Made by a program: the position numbers and the translations under genes. DNA of 5,574 nucleotides. Source: Gemmatimonadota bacterium (GTDB lineage: Bacteria > Latescibacterota > UBA2968 > UBA8231). The first letter of the stretch is position 1. Each line of letters begins with the position of its first letter. The stretch spans positions 1 through 5,574 of the forward strand of contig VXZF01000350.1 of NCBI GenBank assembly GCA_009845645.1, in the 5' to 3' direction. The notes beneath the pieces were generated by a model. The model did no database searches. It was not told where the DNA came from and was given only the letters and a program-made list of their open reading frames with translations. Shown one piece after another: positions 5,255 through 5,574 of the stretch.

Positions 5255-5574
5255 GTGAACTTCAAAGGACATGTCTTGGGCGGGGTCGTCGCGGGGACCG
5301 GAGTGGCGATAGGCGCGGTTTACTCCGGCTCTGTCGCACCCGACGACCTAGCTACCCAAGCCGCCGTCGTCGGCACTGCGCTATTTTTTTCCCTCTTTCC
5401 CGACTTAGACACGGCTTCGGTGACACAGCGGTGGTTTTTCCGCGGCGTCTTCTGCGTCTTGCTCTATCTGGGCTGGACCGAACACTACGAGTTGGCGACT
5501 ATAGTGGGCCTCTTGTGCATCCTACCGCTTTTGGATCACCACCGCGGCTGGACGCACTGGAAGATCAGCCCGTT
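5255..5574 (+). CDS. YdjM-like (DUF457) membrane-bound metal-dependent hydrolase, N-terminal part
   Basis: The first 106 codons are present; the gene continues past the right edge. The protein begins MNFKGHVLGGVVAG (H6 conserved), followed by hydrophobic segments at about 7-23 and 36-48, the motif FPDLDTASVTQRWFFR (48-63), further hydrophobic stretches at about 64-74 and 80-93, then LDHHRGWTHW (93-102). GH near the N-terminus, PDLD and HRG-x-TH are the hallmarks of the YdjM/DUF457 family (PF04307): multi-pass inner-membrane proteins with putative metal-binding His and Asp residues, annotated as hydrolases but without a well-established substrate. The GTG at 5255 is the only plausible start in this frame near rlmN; its Shine-Dalgarno is weak (GGGA 2 nt or GAG 9 nt upstream), consistent with coupling to rlmN, whose stop is 10 bp away. 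No start upstream of the rlmN end seems likely. Confidence 0.8.
   Translation, partial: MNFKGHVLGGVVAGTGVAIGAVYSGSVAPDDLATQAAVVGTALFFSLFPDLDTASVTQRWFFRGVFCVLLYLGWTEHYELATIVGLLCILPLLDHHRGWTHWKISP

Noticed and set aside
5271..5312. ATG preceded by AAAGGA just after rlmN, a tempting start for the downstream gene.
   Set aside because: It is in another frame and reaches a stop after 13 codons; the hydrolase frame uses the GTG at 5255.

Overview
The window is compact, gene-dense bacterial chromosome of moderately high GC (roughly 55-60 % by eye). It holds seven protein genes, two of them cut by the window ends. I see no RNA gene, mobile element, CRISPR array, origin or attachment site, and no gene-free stretch longer than about 120 bases. 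The organism is probably a diderm (Gram-negative type) bacterium: there is an OapA/Csd3-type M23 endopeptidase with an N-terminal membrane anchor and an exported small repeat protein. The gene at 2318-2725 matches the Minf_1886 (TIGR04138, 'Verruc_Plancto-restricted') family, which points to the PVC superphylum or an allied uncultured lineage. That assignment rests on one gene and is an inference.

Minus-strand block, in order of transcription: M23 murein endopeptidase (4081-2753), Minf_1886-family protein (2725-2318), LarC (2302-1091) and an exported FG-GAP/VCBS-like protein (1091-330). Gaps are 27 bp, 15 bp and a 1-base stop/start overlap, so the four look like one transcription unit. After a further 75 bp comes the start of a sugar-phosphate isomerase/epimerase-type TIM-barrel gene (254 to beyond base 1). 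It has its own strong sigma70-like promoter and so need not belong to the same unit.

Plus-strand block: rlmN (4198-5244), a radical-SAM 23S rRNA/tRNA methyltransferase, then after 10 bp a YdjM-like membrane metal-dependent hydrolase (5255 to beyond 5574).

The 116-bp region between the divergent blocks (4082-4197) carries two face-to-face, overlapping promoters and a dyad/direct-repeat element that could be an operator or a leader hairpin.

How the genes relate: the peptidase remodels peptidoglycan, RlmN tunes ribosome accuracy, LarC makes the nickel-pincer cofactor or a related metallo-cofactor, and the TIM-barrel enzyme probably acts on sugars. These are not obviously one pathway. No larA, larB or larE gene is visible here. 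Nothing amounts to a clear new defence or mobile system. The best leads are the conserved unknown Minf_1886 gene between a cell-wall hydrolase and LarC, the translationally coupled larC/beta-propeller pair, and the shared promoter region.
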